A program made the position numbers and the translations under genes. This document shows, in pieces, positions 62,799 to 64,000 of a stretch of 64,000 nucleotides of DNA. The notes under the pieces are model-generated. The model had not been told where the DNA came from. It made no database searches and saw only the letters and a program-made list of their open reading frames with translations. Position 1 is the first letter of the stretch; each line of letters opens with the position of its first letter. The DNA comes from RI-153 sp963721725 (GTDB taxonomy: Bacteria; Chloroflexota; Anaerolineae; Caldilineales; Caldilineaceae), in the NCBI GenBank assembly GCA_963721725.1, contig CAVRLX010000025.1:16707-80706 (forward strand), given 5' to 3'.

Positions 62799-64000
62799 GT
62801 TTTCCCCACGCACGTGGGGGTGAACCGCAATCTCATCAGCTGGGCGAACTGTGCGCCAGTTTTCCCCACGCACGTGGGGGTGAACCGAGACGCTGACTGT
62901 GCACACGCGCGGCACGTTTTCCCCACGCACGTGGGGGTGAACCGCTTGCCGTACTGAGGACAGTTTTCCCCACGCACGTGGGGGTGAACCGCATCGGTCC
63001 AGCACGAACGTTTTCCCCACGCACGTGGGGGTGAACCGGCTCTGTTGCACGGCGTCTATCCGTTACGGCGTTTTCCCCACGCACGTGGGGGTGAACCGCG
63101 TCAGGTGATCAACTGGGCGATGGCATCAGTCGAGGTTTTCCCCACGCACGTGGGGGTGAACCGTGGTGGGCAGTCATCACCTGATGGACCGACGCTCGTT
63201 TTCCCCACGCACGTGGGGGTGAACCGCGAGCTGCAGCAATTCTGCCAGGACGTGGCAGTCGTTTTCCCCACGCACGTGGGGGTGAACCGAGATCGGCCGC
63301 TGGCATCGTCGGCCAGCGTCGTTTTCCCCACGCACGTGGGGGTGAACCGACGTGTCGGACCGTAGACGTCAGCGGCCGAGTCGTTTTCCCCACGCACGTG
63401 GGGGTGAACCGGATCGAAATCGGACAACGATGCCATGGACGTTTTCCCCACGCACGTGGGGGTGAACCGTCATTCCGTCACGAGATCGTCGAGCGCTGGT
63501 TTTCCCCACGCACGTGGGGGTGAACCGATACACCGAGACTCTGCCATCGATAGCGGTTTTCCCCACGCACGTGGGGGTGAACCGCGATCGGTGAAGCATC
63601 TGGTGCGGCGATACGGTTTTCCCCACGCACGTGGGGGTGAACCGACGACAGCCTCAGGCCGTTCACTGCCATGCCGTTTTCCCCACGCACGTGGGGGTGA
63701 ACCGTGAGCTGGTCATCGAGTGTTGACGCGTCGACGTTTTCCCCACGCACGTGGGGGTGAACCGCACGAATGGCAATCGGCACGACCGTGAATCGTTTTC
63801 CCCACGCACGTGGGGGTGAACCGCGACGCATGGCACTAGCGCAATCATCGGACTGTTTTCCCCACGCACGTGGGGGTGAACCGGCCGGCAGCCATGCACG
63901 AAGTCAGAATCGTCGTTTTCCCCACGCACGTGGGGGTGAACCGGTGATTAACCGCAAGTGGACATCGATGATAGGACGTTTTCCCCACGCACGTGGGGGT
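62799..64000 (+). CRISPR. Type I-E CRISPR array, 21 repeats, runs off the window
   Basis: Twenty complete identical 29-nt repeats and a truncated 21st (63978-64000) start at 62799, 62859, 62916, 62963, 63010, 63070, 63135, 63198, 63261, 63321, 63383, 63441, 63499, 63556, 63616, 63676, 63736, 63795, 63855, 63915 and 63978. Each begins GTTTTCCCCACG, has the stem CCCCACG/CGTGGGG and ends GTGAACCG, the I-E 5' handle, so transcription is on the plus strand. The 20 spacers measure 31, 28, 18, 18, 31, 36, 34, 34, 31, 33, 29, 29, 28, 31, 31, 31, 30, 31, 31 and 34 nt, more variable than the usual 32. All spacers differ. No leader separates cas2 from repeat 1. Confidence 0.98.

Noticed and set aside
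62786..63929. Several open frames inside the CRISPR array on both strands
   Set aside because: They are translations of the repeats (recurring HPHVRGEN, PTCVGKT and PTHVGVN) and not genes.
1..64000. tRNA, rRNA, transposase or phage genes
   Set aside because: I scanned for tRNA T-loop patterns, transposase catalytic motifs and phage structural genes and saw none that I could support.

Overview
The window looks like about 64 kb of a moderately GC-rich chromosome from a free-living, probably aerobic or facultative bacterium, most likely a member of the Chloroflexota (Anaerolineae/Caldilineae type). That placement is inferred from gene content: an F420-type luciferase-like oxidoreductase, MenA, a SpoVS-domain protein, a B12 photoreceptor with photolyase, a DUF3417-type glucan phosphorylase and STAND/TPR signalling proteins. 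No rRNA, tRNA, insertion sequence or prophage was seen.

Layout. 1-8.6 kb (mostly minus strand): sulfur uptake (YeeE/YedE plus rhodanese), a probable small RNA gene at 1.4-1.65 kb, an ABC-2 exporter of three overlapping genes, a two-component system, a secreted helical-repeat protein and a CsbD stress protein. 8.9-14.6 kb (plus): membrane-anchored cytochrome c, S9 peptidase, F420-dependent oxidoreductase and a soluble PAS histidine kinase. 14.6-23.8 kb (minus): VOC protein coupled to an acyltransferase with inserted ankyrin repeats, a four-gene catabolic-looking operon (NicX/M29-like, N-formylglutamate amidohydrolase-like, renalase-like flavoprotein, isocitrate dehydrogenase-like), a TrkH K+ transporter and a PfpI-like/SpoVS fusion. 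24-35 kb (plus): STAND ATPase with TPR partner, a phosphatase, ThrH, an Fe3+-type ABC transporter, then zwf and pgl. 35.3-37.9 kb: glucan phosphorylase. 38-44.4 kb: CarH-type B12 light sensor with its own predicted direct-repeat operator, then an operon of epimerase, SRPBCC protein, photolyase, lactate dehydrogenase and a membrane protein. 44.6-52.1 kb: MenA, an exported dienelactone hydrolase, a phytoene-desaturase-like flavoprotein, an AI-2E transporter fused to a HAD phosphatase, and small enzymes. 52.6-64 kb: a complete type I-E CRISPR-Cas locus (HTH protein, WYL-Cas3, Cse1, Cse2, Cas7e, Cas5e, Cas6e, Cas1, Cas2) running straight into an array of at least 21 repeats.

Two window-wide patterns matter. 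First, about 22 single-base frameshifts interrupt otherwise full-length conserved genes, several at homopolymers (for example four in the glucan phosphorylase). Restoring them gives normal family lengths, so most are probably consensus errors rather than true pseudogenes; coordinates given here span the restored genes. Second, intergenic spaces carry families of palindromic repeats, above all a roughly 75-bp inverted element with arms GGTGCGACGCACTCGCCA, present in eight places.

The most interesting items are the WYL-Cas3 fusion with dyads in front of both regulator genes, the leaderless I-E array with perfect repeats but spacers of 18-36 nt, the CarH operator with 11-bp periodicity, the PfpI/SpoVS and AI-2E/HAD fusions, and the unassigned small RNA near 1.5 kb.
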